DNA from: Neonectria sp. B-13
Lineage: Eukaryota; Ascomycota; Sordariomycetes; Hypocreales; Nectriaceae
Assembly (NCBI GenBank): GCA_002682825.1
Contig: NOKP01000002.1
Location: 3,007,063-3,071,062, forward strand
Length of the DNA: 64,000 nucleotides
Reading direction: 5' to 3'
In this document: piece after piece, positions 1-11,491 of the stretch
Numbering within the stretch: the first letter of the stretch is position 1
How the letters are laid out: every line of letters begins with the position of its first letter
Program-made: the position numbers and the translations under genes
The notes under the pieces: generated by a model
Databases searched by the model: none
Seen by the model: the letters and a program-made list of their open reading frames with translations, nothing else
Told to the model about the DNA's origin: nothing

Positions 1-37
1 AACGCTACGCCAGCGCGACCCAAAAACCACCGTCACG

Positions 38-2433
38 ATGCCCGTCGTCAAGGGAGGAGTCTGGACAAACATCGAGGATGAAATCCTCAAGGCCTCCGTC
101 TCCAAGTATGGCCTCAACCAATGGGCGCGCGTCTCCTCGCTGCTCGCTCGCAAGACCCCCAAGCAGTGCAAGGCGCGATGGAGCGAATGGCTCGACCCCA
201 GCATCAAGAAGATCGAGTGGAGCAAGGAGGAGGATGAGAAGCTGCTGCACCTCGCCAAGATCATGCCCACCCAGTGGCGCACCATCGCCCCTATTGTCGG
301 CCGAACCGCGAACCAGTGCCTCGAGCGATACCAGAAGCTCCTTGACGAAGCCGAGTCGCGAGAGTCATCCAGCCTTGGCCTCACCGGCCCCGATGGCGGC
401 GAGACCCAGGCGCCCAGCGCCGACGATGTGAGAAGGCTGCGCCCCGGTGAGCTCGATCCAGACCCCGAGACCAAGCCCGCCAGACCCGACACCATCGATC
501 TCGACGAGGACGAAAAGGAGATGCTGAGCGAGGCTCGCGCTCGCTTGGCGAACACTCAGGGAAAGAAGGCGAAGCGAAAGGCGCGAGAGCGCCAGCAGGA
601 GGAGTCGCGCCGTCTAGCTGCTCTGCAGAAGCGGAGAGAGCTGAAGACGGCTGGCATCAACGTGAAGGTCACGACGCGGAAGAAGGGCGAGATGGACTAC
701 AACGCGGACATTCCTTTTGAGAAGAGGGCCTTGACTGGTTTCTACGACACCTCGGAAGAGCTGGTGCAGAATGAGGCTCAACGGGACGCCTTCGACCCCC
801 GCAAGCAGCAGCTCGCCAACAAGCGCAAGGGTGAGGGCGAGGAGGATAACGGCCGAAAGCGACAGAAAAACGACAAGGACGGCGCGTCAGAGTCAACCAA
901 GGCGGCTCTGAAGGCCGGCCAGTTGCAGAAGATCCGTGAGGCTGAGCAGAGCAGCAAACGACGCTCCTTGGTTATGCCAGCGCCGCAGGTCAGCGAGGGA
1001 GAGCTGGAGGATATCGTCAAGATGGGCAAGATGGGCGAGGCCGCCAACATTCGAGCCAGAGAAAGCGAGAACGATGCCACCCGCGGACTCGTCAGCACGT
1101 ATTCGACCCTCAACTCGAATGCTCCCATCCGGACGCCGAAAGCCCCCGAACAAGACGATCACATCGCCAACGAGATTCGGAACATCCGAGCGCTCAACGA
1201 TACCCAGTCGGCCTTGTTGGGAGGCGAAAATACTCCTCTTCACCAGGGAGCTGCCTCGACAGGTTTCGATGGCATTACTCCTCGGAAGCAGACCATGGCA
1301 ACACCAAACCCAATGGCCACCCCCCTGAGGGGAGCCAACGGTGCCGGTGCAACGCCCCGCCAGCCGGGACAGACGCCAATGCGGACACCCCGAGATACCC
1401 TCGCACTGAACCAGGACGACAACATGTCAATGGTTTCAGCAACCCCCCGAGATATCAAGATGCGAGACCTCGCGATGCGGAACCAGCTGCGATCTGGTCT
1501 CTCGTCGCTCCCCAAGCCAAAAGACGTCGAATGGGAGTTTGATATCCCCGATGAACAGAGGGAAGCGATGCTGCTTGAGGATGCGGTCGAGGAGGATGCC
1601 GAGGAGCGTGATCGCCGAGAGCGCGAGAGACGAGAAGCTGAAGAAGCCATCGAGTTCCGACGGCGAACTCAAGTCATGCAACGCAGCCTCCCGCGACCAG
1701 CGGTTGTCGACGTGGCTGAATTACTAGAGAAGGCCAATGCGCTGACCAACGCCGCCGAAGCTCTCATCGCCAAAGAGTCGGCGGCCCTCATGGCTAACGA
1801 TGCGATGAAATGGCCCCTACCCGGCGCGCAAGTCAAGGGTGCGCCCAAGATTCTCCCTCAGCTCGACGACGATTCCCTTGCGGAGGCTCGCCTTTTGATT
1901 CTGTCGGAGACGAAGCCCCTGCCTAGTCTAGAGCATATCCAATCTGCCTTTGAGGCCCGCGCGAGCAGCTCACTACTCCTGGGCCTGGGCTGTTACAACG
2001 ATGATGAGGAAGAGGAGGGCGTGGCCATGAAGGCCGCTTTTGAGGTAAGTTCACAATCAAGTCTCCAACTTCCAGCTTTCGAGTACTAACCATTGAGCAG
2101 TCCGTTCAGGAGTCGATCATGGCCTCGGCCGAACAGGGAGCTAAGCTGGAGAAGAAGCTGTCTTTGCACCTTGGCGGTTACCAGAAGCGACAGAAGATGC
2201 TAAAGGACAAGGTTGGCGACGCCTCTGAGGCTCTGGAGAAGGCCCGTGTGGCGCTGAGCGCGTTCAAAACGCTGGCCATCTCGGAAGACGTAGCTATTGG
2301 ACGACGTCTAAGCGCCCTACGAGAGGAAGTCGGATTTGTCACCCGGCGCGAAAGAGAGGCGCAGGAGGGATACAGGAAGGCCAAGGGAGAGCTGGATGCT
2401 CTGCTGGCGGACGGCGTGAATGGATTTCATTAG
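38..2433 (+). CDS. cef1: Pre-mRNA splicing factor Cef1/Cdc5
   Basis: Myb-type core component of the Prp19/NineTeen complex, which acts in the nucleus during spliceosome activation. Two exons, 38..2044 and 2101..2433, give 779 aa. The 56-bp intron (GTAAGT donor, ACTAAC branch point, CAG acceptor) sits in phase 0. Two N-terminal Myb repeats (about residues 5-105) carry the spaced tryptophans, as in [12 protein letters not shown] and [13 protein letters not shown] charged linker rich in Arg/Lys/Glu follows, then a TP-rich segment (repeated ATP and RTP near residues 425-470) typical of Cdc5 phosphorylation regions, and a conserved C-terminal helical part. Length matches the family (about 750-800 aa). 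The start has a good context (CACGATGCC), but only 37 bp of upstream sequence is in the window. The unspliced reading runs into a stop just inside the intron, so the second exon is needed for the full C terminus. Confidence 0.95.
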
Positions 2434-2615
2434 AGGCACAAAATGGATGTACGATTAATAGGGGCCAACAAGCGCGGGGGGTTACTTGATATCAATTGAT
2501 CCTGACAATACGGTCTACCATTGCTAATTCGTCCATTCTGTAGTATGTTTCCCTTGTACAATTTTTGCTATCCATGCTTTTTGCTGCTCTTAAACATTTG
2601 AGAAGTGGCACACAT

Positions 2616-4801
2616 TCACCTCTTCCTCACACCGAGACGGGGCAGCTTTATGGGCAATATCAGGAGCACCGAGATGGCGGCAATGACGGCGCAGGCGATG
2701 AAGGTCAAGCGCAGAGCGGCCTCGTAGCTTATAATGACCTGCTCGCGGTACCGAGGCTCCAGCTTGACGACCTCCTCGACGGAGCTGCGGACGCGGCGGA
2801 TGACTTCGTCGCGTTGGTCGCCCTGGACAAACTTGTTGAGGTAGTGCAGCAGGGCGTTCTGCAAGACAAGGCTGCTGCTGGCGACGCCGATGACCTGGCC
2901 GAGGCTGCGCCACAGGATGAGGGTGCTGGTGACGACGGCCTGCTCGGACTGCGTCGACGTGGCGAGGATGGCGATGAAGGTGCCGGGGAACTGGAAGCCC
3001 TGGCCGATGGACGACGGCAGCAGGATGAAGAGGTACAGCTGCGGCGGGAGGTCGCGGCGGAGGCACGAGAGGCAGATGGTTCCGATGAGGAGGAAGATGG
3101 TGCCGCTGGAGACGGGCCACTTGAGACGCCGCGTCCAGGTCACGGCGAAGCCGACCGAGGTTCCGGCGATGGAGGAGGCCACGGTGGGGATGATGAGCCG
3201 GAGGCCGGAGGAGGTGGCGGAGGTGAGGAGGACGGCCTGGAAGTACAGGGGGCTGGATTGCGTTGTCAGTCACTGCAGCGCTCACGGGATCAGAGTAGGT
3301 GCTCACATGTTAAAAAGGATCGAGTTGCCCAGCAGGGCGGCGATGAAGTTGCCAAAGATGAGGTTGGCGCGCGGCGACTGGCGGATCAGATACAGCGGCA
3401 TGATGGGCTTGTGCACCCACGACTCGACCCAGAGGAACAGCGGGAACACGACGACGAAGATGGCGAGCGAGGCGATGACGAACGGATGCGACCCTGCGAA
3501 GTGATAGTTAGTTTTTGTTTCTACAAGGCGAGGAACCATTTGGGTGGGTGGCACTTACACGGTAGGACGTTGCCTCCGAGGTTCTAGAAGCGACATGGTT
3601 AGTACGGACCTCACAACAAACGTGCAGATACCAGTGTAGTATATTCGTAAGCAGGTATTTTGACTCACTAGTCCTAGAATCATAAAGGTAATCGCCGTCG
3701 TCAGCAACAACGAGCCCTTGATGTCAAATTCCTTCAGCGCCTGCCACACACTCTTGCGCTCGCCCAGGATGCCCAGGTCGTCCGGGATGGCCACCATGGA
3801 CACGGCCATGCACAGCAGTAGCAGCGGCACCTGGATGCCGAACTCCCAGCGCCAGCCGAGATAGTCGGCCATGGCGCCTCCGGTCGCAGCCCCGAGCGCC
3901 GAGCCGAAGCCGTAGTTGGCGTTGATGTAGGACTGATACTGGCCGCGGTCCCTGGAGTTCGCTGTTAGAATAGATACTTTTAAAAGCAGACACGGCGGTG
4001 GGAAGGCAGGACTCACTCAATGGGAACCAGGTCGCTAAGAATGATACTGCCTAGCGTCAGGGCACCGCCGGCTCCCAGGCCGCAAAACGCCCGGGCAACG
4101 ATGAAGCTCTCGATACTGCTCGCCAGCCCACACCACGCCGTCGCAAGGGCGAATACGCCCAAGCTGCCGACGAACAGCGGCTTGCGGCCAATGGCATCCG
4201 ACAGGCGGCCCAGCAGAGGCTGGAATGCCGTCGAGGTCAAGAGGAATGCCGTTGACAGCCACGAGGCCGAGTTGGAGGCGTGGAAGTACGACGTGATGAC
4301 CGGGTGCGACGACGCCATGATAGTGCCGTCGAACGCGGCGATGAAGTACGATAGTTGGAGCTGCGAGAAGATGAACCAGAACCGCGTCACGGACGTGTTA
4401 TTGAGGAACTGCGTCGTCGCCGCTGAGCCCTCTGGCTGCGCCTTAGACGAAGCCCGCGAATGCCGTCGCAACAACGGAGAATCCTCTTCGGGCTCGCAGT
4501 CAGAAGCATCGTCGTCGCCGTCGACGGCCGAATTCGACACGGCGGGCCGCAGCATGGCATTCTCCATGGCCTCGGGCTCCAGGAAGAGCCCGCCCGTTGT
4601 CAACGACTTGGAGAGGGCCTCGAACCCAGCGGCATCGACTGCGAGCTCACTGGCGCTATCGTCGTTCCCGCGGGCTCTCCGGCGACTCGCCGACACCGGA
4701 ACCGGCACTGGACCGGGGACGTTCTCCGAGCGGGAAGCTCCCGTAGCTGCGGCCGAACTGTCTGGGCGCCCGGCGCGCCCGTCTCTTGAAGAAGGGCTCA
4801 T
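2616..4801 (-). CDS. MFS transporter, 14-TM DHA2 / vacuolar amino-acid (Vba/Fnx) type
   Basis: Membrane transporter of the major facilitator superfamily, likely a proton antiporter. Five exons on the minus strand (4801..4017, 3951..3669, 3583..3559, 3493..3307, 3252..2616) give 638 aa; the third is only 25 nt. A hydrophilic acidic N terminus of about 135 residues, with a PEEDSPLLRR stretch resembling a dileucine sorting signal, precedes the membrane part. The loop motif GRLSDAIGRKPLF is MFS motif A (G-x-L-a-D-x-x-G-R-k), and GAGGALTLGSIILSDLVP is typical of the DHA2 and fungal vacuolar basic amino-acid transporter groups. About 14 hydrophobic segments can be counted. The dileucine-like motif favours a vacuolar location, but a plasma-membrane drug exporter is possible; substrate cannot be read from sequence. 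Splice sites are canonical and every junction keeps frame. The stop lies about 180 bp from the Cef1 stop (convergent). Confidence 0.85.
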
Positions 4802-5353
4802 GTCGACGCAACAGCCGGTTTCTGGCTCGGTAATCTACCTCAGGAAGGGAAGTTAAGAAGAGGAATAATAAGAGCATAAGCAGGCTGGAACTAGCGCATT
4901 ATAGTGGAACATCGCCTGTGGAGCGTGACCGTTGTCGTGATCGCAGACTTTTCGGGGAGACTTCCTTCCTCTTGCAGATTTACGCATATCCGCCCCGCAA
5001 TCGACGGATTCGGCGCGATAGTCGGCCGACTAACATGACTCCTAGGAGCTGTTGTACTGCGGTGAGTGAGTCAACACCAACGCCAACAGCTGCAAGCTCG
5101 CACTCGACGGTAGGATCTCGAGACACGACGGCTCACCGGGATGCGTCATTGCCTGAACCACCTATTGTTCTCTATCAATGGCCAGTCTCTCAGGCCCTTC
5201 GGCCCTATGCTCCCCAAGCCAGGATGCCAATGTGCGGTGTTCCACAGCCCCCAACGCCTAGTTATGTCGCCGTAACCCGTCTCAAAGCGATGTATCTGCC
5301 GTGCAAATTGCCGAGGCGGACCGGCCGCCCCAGGACTCCTGGTTACTCAACTT
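4802..5353. other. Intergenic region upstream of the MFS gene
   Basis: This 552-bp interval lies between the start of the MFS gene and the stop of the hexokinase-like gene, so it should hold the MFS promoter and the hexokinase 3' UTR. A plus-strand open frame (4918..5415) has no recognisable domain and runs into the hexokinase coding region. I see no RNA gene or repeat. Confidence 0.5.
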
Positions 5354-7113
5354 CTAACTCATGCTGTTCTTGGTGGTTGATGACGCCGCAGCCACAAGAA
5401 TGCCAGCTCCCGTAATACCCCCATCATGGCATGGACTCAAAACCACCTCCAACAAGCTCTTGTTGCCAAGCCGCTTCTTCAGCAATTGGTCCAGAAAACA
5501 TTGGCAGTCCGATAAATAGTCCTGGAAGTGGACAATGCAGCCGCCCGTGTAACCAACGCCCAACTTGTAAGCCCGATCCACCGCAGGCGATCCTTCGGGA
5601 GGAACGTCACCGGAAAGGGTGAGCAAGCCCAGCGTCGCCGCAGCTACGATTCCGGCGGCGCGGACCTCGATGGCTTTGGCAATATGGTAGAGCGCGATGG
5701 CAAGGTCCTCGGTCCAGGTAAATGTCGACCCCGGTGATTCTGGAAACTCCGCCTTCAAGCTAGATAGGAGATTAGGCGACTGCAGGGGCTTGAAGTGACT
5801 CAAGAAAGTCGTCGTGAGACCGTGCCGCCGCAGGAGCTTTGCTGGCAACGTTTCTGCAGTAATCCCTAGGTTACGCGTCATATAGTCGACCAGCATGATG
5901 CGTCCCAGCTCGCCCAGGTATCTCCCGGCCGTCATGTACTCCAGAGGCTGGAAGCCCGGCGCTTCGTTTTGCGAATCCAGCACTTCATCCCACCGGCTCA
6001 CCAAACCGAGTTCCCGTAGTGGAGGCGCCGATCCGTTGATGCTCCATTCAGTGTTGATTGTGATTTTGACGTCGTCGATGTGTTCTCCAGGGCGAACGGC
6101 AACGTGCTGTGGGCGCTTGCTTGGGTGCAGTTGACTCAGTCTCAGGGGGATTGTAGCATTGCAGCCAGTGCCGAGAATGAGACCCATAGTTCCTCTGCGG
6201 GTATTAGACTCGTCATACGTGAAGACGAACGACACCAGGGTCGACACAGAATCGTTTGCGATGGCCTCGACACTAATAGGTGGAAGGTCGGGTGACTTGG
6301 CGCGGTCGTACCCTTCGAGCAGCTGAGCACCGAGGTCAAGATTGGACGATATAGCAAAGCCTTTGCCCATGGTCATAAGAGTCGCTTCAGATAACGAATG
6401 CTGTACCATGGGGAAACTGAAGGTTACCCCCAACGGGATTTGCCGGTCAGCAGGAAGCTGCAAGGTTTTGCAGCCATCGCGAATGACATCGGCGATGCAC
6501 TCTCCAATCCACAAGAATAGGCTGTCGGAATTCTCGTTCTTCAGGTGATCGTCGATAGGCCAGGACTTTTCCATGAGTCTTTGCATGCGCTTAGGAGTCT
6601 CCTGGAGGTGACCTGGGGCTTCACTGTGAGCATGGCCGTCAACCTGAGCAGCCTGTAAACCCGATGATGCCTTGGGCCGCAGCTCGACGAACCCAACCCT
6701 GAGGTTGGTGCCCCCACTATGAAGCCATTGGCATTAACATCGAAAACAACACAAACGACTGGTAGCCACGACAGAACGGCAACGCATATATGCGGGTGAC
6801 TTACATATCTATGGCAAGGTGGCTGGAAGCTTGTTGTCAGTTATTGGATCCCAGAAAGAGTGGCGAGACGCTCGATTCCAGTAGATCCAGCGGGGGAGGC
6901 CGCCGGGGCGCCGATAACTCACCATCCTTGGCTCCCTTCATGCGCGGGCCGCAGAATAGACTCGGTGATGGGCGTGGGCAGGAACTGGTTTTGCGATTCG
7001 AGGGCGAGCGTTTCAAAGGTCCGCAGGAAGGCCTGAGACAGGGAGTGGGCCTTCGCCAGGTCGAGGTCCAGCGGCTCCAAGAAGTCGCGGATCGAGGAAG
7101 TTGGGGAGGCCAT
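5354..7113 (-). CDS. Divergent hexokinase-family kinase (XprF/HxkC-like or GlcNAc-kinase-like)
   Basis: Sugar kinase of the eukaryotic hexokinase family. Three exons (7113..6923, 6822..6805, 6716..5354) give 523 aa; exon 2 is an 18-nt microexon that supplies the start of the glycine-rich phosphate loop, HLAIDIGGTNLRVG. The start at 7113 has a strong context (TCACGATGGCC); an ATG at 7149 is in frame but weaker. Family motifs in order: GVTFSFP (sugar loop), GKGFAIS, ANDSVSTLV (catalytic-base Asp kept), GTGCNATIPL (where hexokinases have GTG-V-N-x-A/G), INTEW with the sugar-binding Glu, AGRYLGELGR, and HDGGITGAG where most hexokinases have DGSG-x-GAA. The sugar-binding residues look intact while the ATP-side loops are changed. 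That pattern fits the atypical XprF/HxkC regulators or Nag5/Hxk1-type N-acetylglucosamine kinases better than glucokinase; I cannot choose between them. It is divergent from the GILT-like gene. Confidence 0.85.
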
Positions 7114-8373
7114 CGTGACGCGGATCTGGGGTTGAACTGGGGCTTGCACAAGGGGGGGTAAAGGAAGGGAAGAGTAACGTGGCGATCTCGGAGGCTAGGG
7201 CATTGTTCCAGTGGAGTGGAGGCCAGAGGGTGGAGAGTGTAGTCGTTAGAAGAAGACGTTGGAGGCAGTGACGCGGTGTCTTTTGTATCGGGCAACAAGG
7301 CAGATCGTCAGTGATGGTGTGGTGTCGTCGTCTTGTGGAAGTCGGAGAGAGAGTGGGAGACCGAGACAGGACCAGGATGGAAGTTGGTTGGTCACCAACC
7401 AGTCATGTACCTACAACCACTGCCACGACCGGTGGCAAGCGCTTGCAAATCTCTGGCGTCAGTCAACGACGGAGCTGTCCAGGTCTGGAGATGAAGACGA
7501 AGAAAAAAGTACTTTGGGGATCCGATATCAGGAGCTAAGCTGGTCTCAGGAACGGGAGGGGGAGTCATCGAGTATAAGTACCTACCTATCCAATCCATCC
7601 ATTCGCAGTTGCCAGGCCCAGTAATAAATAAGCTGCACCCGGGTGGAGGAGGAGGCGCATGCTCACGCCTTTACTCCTCCTCTCTGTTGGGGCATTCCCA
7701 CGGCCTTTTGCGGCCGTGATGCACTGATCAACAGGCGCAACCTAGGCCTGCGCGGTCCGAGGCTTTACACTACTAGTACCATCGTGGCCCATATGCACCA
7801 TCATGTACCATTGCATGCACCGTCGCATGCACTGTAACCGTTGGCCGTTGGTAACAAAAACACCTGTCCCGGGCCGACAATCACAGGTGGTTGTGAGTGG
7901 GACCCCACCGCATAAGCCTCTGAGGTACAGCGTTAAAGGGCGCCATCTAAGCCACTGTAGTCCCCCCGGAGGCCTAGGCCCAGGGGCTGGTCCTTGTAGT
8001 CGTCTCATGGACGGGCCGAACACTCCCTAACCTTGGGGGCTCCAGGGAGCGTAAGTGCCTTGGCCAACTGCCAGTCAGCCACGGTCCATTATCGGTCATC
8101 ACAGCACACAGCCAGACTGCCAACCAGCCGTTTTTACCTTTTCGGCCCCCTGGTAGGCTAGACTACCGTGACGCCATTTTCCCCAGAGCCTCCATCGGTT
8201 CTCGCTACACTCGCTGCAACTTGCTATCACATCCACATCCACATCCACATCGACCCCTACTACGGACGTACATCCCAGCCGCTCCTCCATCATCCACCAT
8301 CAACCGCCCTCACTCCTTGCAACCGTACGACGTGACCCCTCGAATCCGCCGCTGCAATCCCCATCCCGTCGCC
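7114..8373. promoter_or_regulatory. Shared intergenic region between hexokinase-like and GILT-like genes
   Basis: This 1.26-kb non-coding interval separates two divergently transcribed genes and should hold both promoters. The middle (about 7790-7835) has several GCATGC/CATGCA palindromic words. A CACATC hexamer repeats four times at 8228-8251, likely in the 5' leader of the GILT-like gene. Open frames here are short and resemble no family I know. Confidence 0.45.
8228..8251 (+). repeat. CACATC hexamer, four copies
   Basis: Four perfect tandem copies of CACATC about 120 bp upstream of the start codon at 8374, probably within the transcribed leader. Such pyrimidine/CA-rich leaders are common in fungal promoters. 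Confidence 0.8.
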
Positions 8374-9366
8374 ATGGACGAGAAGCGAGCCATGTCCCCT
8401 CCGCGAGCCCTCCGCCGCAGTCGCCCCGTCGCTACCGTCCTCTTCTGCCTCGCCGTAGTCTACACCTTCTGGCTGTTCCAGCCCTTCACAATCCAACCCT
8501 TGCACGTCCCGTCCGCTGTCAGCGATGCCTTCGCCGAGTCCACTGCTAGCCTCGTCCCCCTCGAGGCGCACATCATCAGCAAATGTCCTGACACCAGGGT
8601 AAGTGCGCGCCCGTCTGCTCCCTTGGAAGATGACCCTAAAACGCCCTCGAAACGCAATCGGAATGCCCTCCTACTGACCACGCACGCCTCTAGGATGCTC
8701 TGCGACAGCTAATTCTGCCCGTCATGCAGCGCGTACACGACAGTGTCAACTTCACCCTCTCCTACATCGGCCAGTATGTCTATTCCCACCAACGCCTCCT
8801 CCGTCCGTCCATCGACTACCTTCTCCTAATGCTAACACTGCCCTCCTATCCAGCCCGACCTCCAACGACGGCGTCGAATGCATGCACGGTCCTGAAGAGT
8901 GCATGGGCAACATCATCGAACTCTGCGCTCTCGAGCTTTACCCTGATCCCAAGATCAGCCTCGGCTTCGTCATGTGCCTGACACGCGACTACGAGCAGAT
9001 CCCCGACCGCGCCCTCATCGAAGACTGTGCACTTGAGCATGCCATTGACTTTCAGGCCCTCAACGAATGCGCCACCAAAGACGACGGCGCATATGGCCTT
9101 GGTCTCCTCCGTCACAGCATCCAGAGAACTACCGAGGTACGTTGCTGAGGCAGTAGATGGGAAAAGAAGGGTATATTATGCAAAGAGCTAAGAATCTCGC
9201 GTGCTAACCTTTACTAATCCAGGCCGGCGTTACCAAGAGCTGCACCATCCGTCTCAACAACGAAATCTACTGCATCCGCGACGACGAGCAATGGAGCGAC
9301 TGCCCCAACGGGTCCGGCGTTAATGACCTCATCATTGCTATTGAGAAGCTCCGCCGCCAGTCTTGA
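8374..9366 (+). CDS. GILT-family thiol reductase-like protein with altered active site
   Basis: Protein of the gamma-interferon-inducible lysosomal thiol reductase (GILT) family, whose members reduce protein disulfides in secretory or vacuolar compartments. Four exons (8374..8598, 8694..8773, 8854..9136, 9223..9366) give 243 aa. Residues about 17-37 form a single hydrophobic segment after an Arg-rich N terminus, which suggests a type II membrane anchor or uncleaved signal. The GILT signature is clear at residues 111-126: C-M-H-G-P-E-E-C, then N at 121 and C at 126. The thioredoxin-like active-site region reads SKCPDTRDAL with Cys71, whereas fungal relatives I remember have a second Cys in place of Ala77 (CPDxxDC). 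If so, redox activity is lost or changed. The last 29 bp overlap the end of the convergent DcpS gene. Confidence 0.85.
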
Positions 9367-10404
9367 GCGGCTCAAACACCTCTGTCCATAGTTCGCTCGC
9401 CTCTCCTAGCGTATAGCTCATTGAGATGCCGTCCATGCCCGCTTCGTCGTCTCCAGCCATCGCCCCGAGCGTCTCTATGATGCTCTCCAGTCCGACCGCC
9501 TTCCCCGTCGCCTGCGTCGCCCCGGCTTCGAGAGCAACATGCACGATATGGATGTGGAAATGGTAGTAGGTCGGCTGGTAGTGAACGTACAGCTTGAGCT
9601 GGTCCGGTTCAATGGATGGGTACGTCTCCACCGTGGCGGCGATCAGCTTGGCCTTCATGTGCTCCAGCCAGGGGATGTGCCTCTTGCGGAGGTCCCTCAG
9701 CGACCAAATGTCCCGTCTCTCCACGAGCGCAAGCAGGTGCAGCGCGTCAAGCGTCTTGCGGTCCCAGTTCAGGTCGGGCAAGAGGAGGAAGCCCTCGTCG
9801 CCTGCCTCTCCCAGCTTGGTCCTGTATATAACGTCCTCAACTTCCTTCTTCCCTTCGATAATGTTGAATGCCCAGTTCAGTCGCCCCTGCTCCCGCTTGC
9901 TGAGCATGTACGGCCGGATGCTGTCCCTGTAGATCTCCGGCGTCTCTGTCACGAACCGCACCCCCTGCTTGCTGTACTTCTTGACGTGTGCCTCCGTGCA
10001 CGGGCAGATGAGGTTGATCTTGAGATCCGCGAAGAAGTCGTCGCCCGCCCCCTTCTCCACGCCGCTGCGCGCCATGTACCAGTGATAAATGTCGTTGGCG
10101 CCCAGGTTCTGCAGCCGAGCCAGCGTGACCGGCACGTCGGCCAGGTACTCACGCTTGGCGGGGAACGGCGCGCGCTCGAGGATCAGCACCGCGGGCTGCT
10201 CGTCGACATGACCGTAGAGAGACGTACGGCGGCCGGCCTGGTCTGCGCGGGAAAAGACGCACATCAGTACCATGATCTACTGGGAGGGCTGGCGAGGAGA
10301 GGTGTGGGTGTGGCGCGCGGAACATGTGAGTTACCTTGGTTGAGGATGCGGTCTAGTTTGAACTTGGGGATTAAAGCCTCCGCGTTCGCCTTGGAGTCGG
10401 CCAT
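9338..10404 (-). CDS. dcpS: Scavenger mRNA-decapping enzyme DcpS
   Basis: HIT-family pyrophosphatase that hydrolyses the m7GpppN cap fragment left after 3'-to-5' mRNA decay; it acts in cytosol and nucleus. Two exons (10404..10335, 10242..9338) give 324 aa. The histidine-triad motif HFHIHIV lies at about residues 251-257, preceded by YVHYQPTYY, as in DcpS. Upstream are the N-terminal swapped-domain features and the cap-binding stretch LLPDLNWD. The start at 10404 (context CACAATGGCC) gives a short N terminus with KFKLDRILNQD. The intron has a GTAACT donor and GCAG acceptor. The stop (TAG, 9338-9340) lies inside the coding 3' end of the convergent GILT-like gene, so the two coding regions overlap tail to tail by 29 bp. 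Both C termini look natural, so I accept the overlap. Confidence 0.93.
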
Positions 10405-11491
10405 TGTGCTGATATTCCAGAGACGGACTTGCGGTAGGAAGAGGGAAAAGCAACAGTTCGTGCTCGCAGGGTTGAGGAATGTTTTCGGAGACAAGAAAGC
10501 TGCCCTCCGCTGCCCCTCCGGCGATATGCAGCACCCCGCGGTGGGGCAGGATGTGACCTATTCAACCACTGTGATCGACGTCACAAGAACCGGGTTTCAA
10601 AAACAGACTACCGAGCACCGAATAGTCTGTCTAGTTTCGAGTACACCACAGGAACGCCGTATATAAACTAGGGGCAATACGAGTCAAACGTACAACAAAG
10701 TCCAAAGACACCTCATTTGCATTGCAATTAAGTAAATCGGCCGAGTGTCTCCTCATGGCGGCCCAGGGCTCTATCAATACCGATGCTATCTAGTAGCACC
10801 AGGTCTAACGATGCTGTATGATGCCTCATCTCGGCCATCAACATGCTTTCCAACCTCACGCCTCTATCCTCATCCGCCTGCCCTTCTAACTGCTGTTCCG
10901 CCCAAGACCGCCTTGAGCTGCAAATGAAGCACCTCTTCAACCACTCTAGCAAAATCACAAAATTACTTGGTTGGCGACCCTCCTCCCCGGCCTCCACAAT
11001 ATTGAAACTCCTTGGGTCGCGCAGGGTATATAAAATAAGCACGTGAAATGAAACGAGGGCTCCTCCATTGGTCGTGATATTATCAGAATCGCGTCTTCTT
11101 CACCGTATTCGAACTACTCACGCAGTTGAGGTGGCGCAGGGAGGGAGGGCCCGTGGCCCCAGGAGCCCATCTCACTGTTGTCGTCGTGACGCGAGGTCCA
11201 TCGAATATATTACGTAGTCGTCGAAGATAGAAAATAAAAGGGCGTTAAGCGTGTCGGATGGATAGAATTCCTGTTGTCGCGTCCTGGTAGACGACCGATT
11301 TAGGTTACTCCTTTGGGGAGCGGCTGAGGGTTGACCAGTTGTCGCAATGCCAGTGACGCAAAATGTCTGTAAGGTGGCGCTGTGTATGCCAACCAAAAAC
11401 GCTGAAGACCGAAACGCCATAGCCAATGCGCCAACGAAATGCCTTCACGGGGCCATATTCAAAAGTATAGACTCGTGACTGTGAGTTTAGG
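10405..11491. other. Intergenic region between DcpS and the SH3 protein gene
   Basis: This 1.09-kb stretch holds the DcpS promoter and the 3' UTR of the SH3-domain gene. The longest frames (10728..11042 and 11172..11426, minus) lack recognisable motifs or credible starts. Nothing else stands out. Confidence 0.5.

Noticed and set aside
2565..3587. 340-codon plus-strand frame
   Set aside because: Lies antisense to the last exons of the MFS gene; it is Gly/Asp/Glu/Arg low-complexity from GC-rich codon shadow and has no motif.
4918..5415. 165-codon plus-strand frame
   Set aside because: No motif, and its end overlaps hexokinase coding sequence on the other strand.
9539..10666. 375-codon plus-strand frame
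   Set aside because: Antisense shadow of DcpS exon 2 running into its promoter; the DcpS strand carries the HIT motif.
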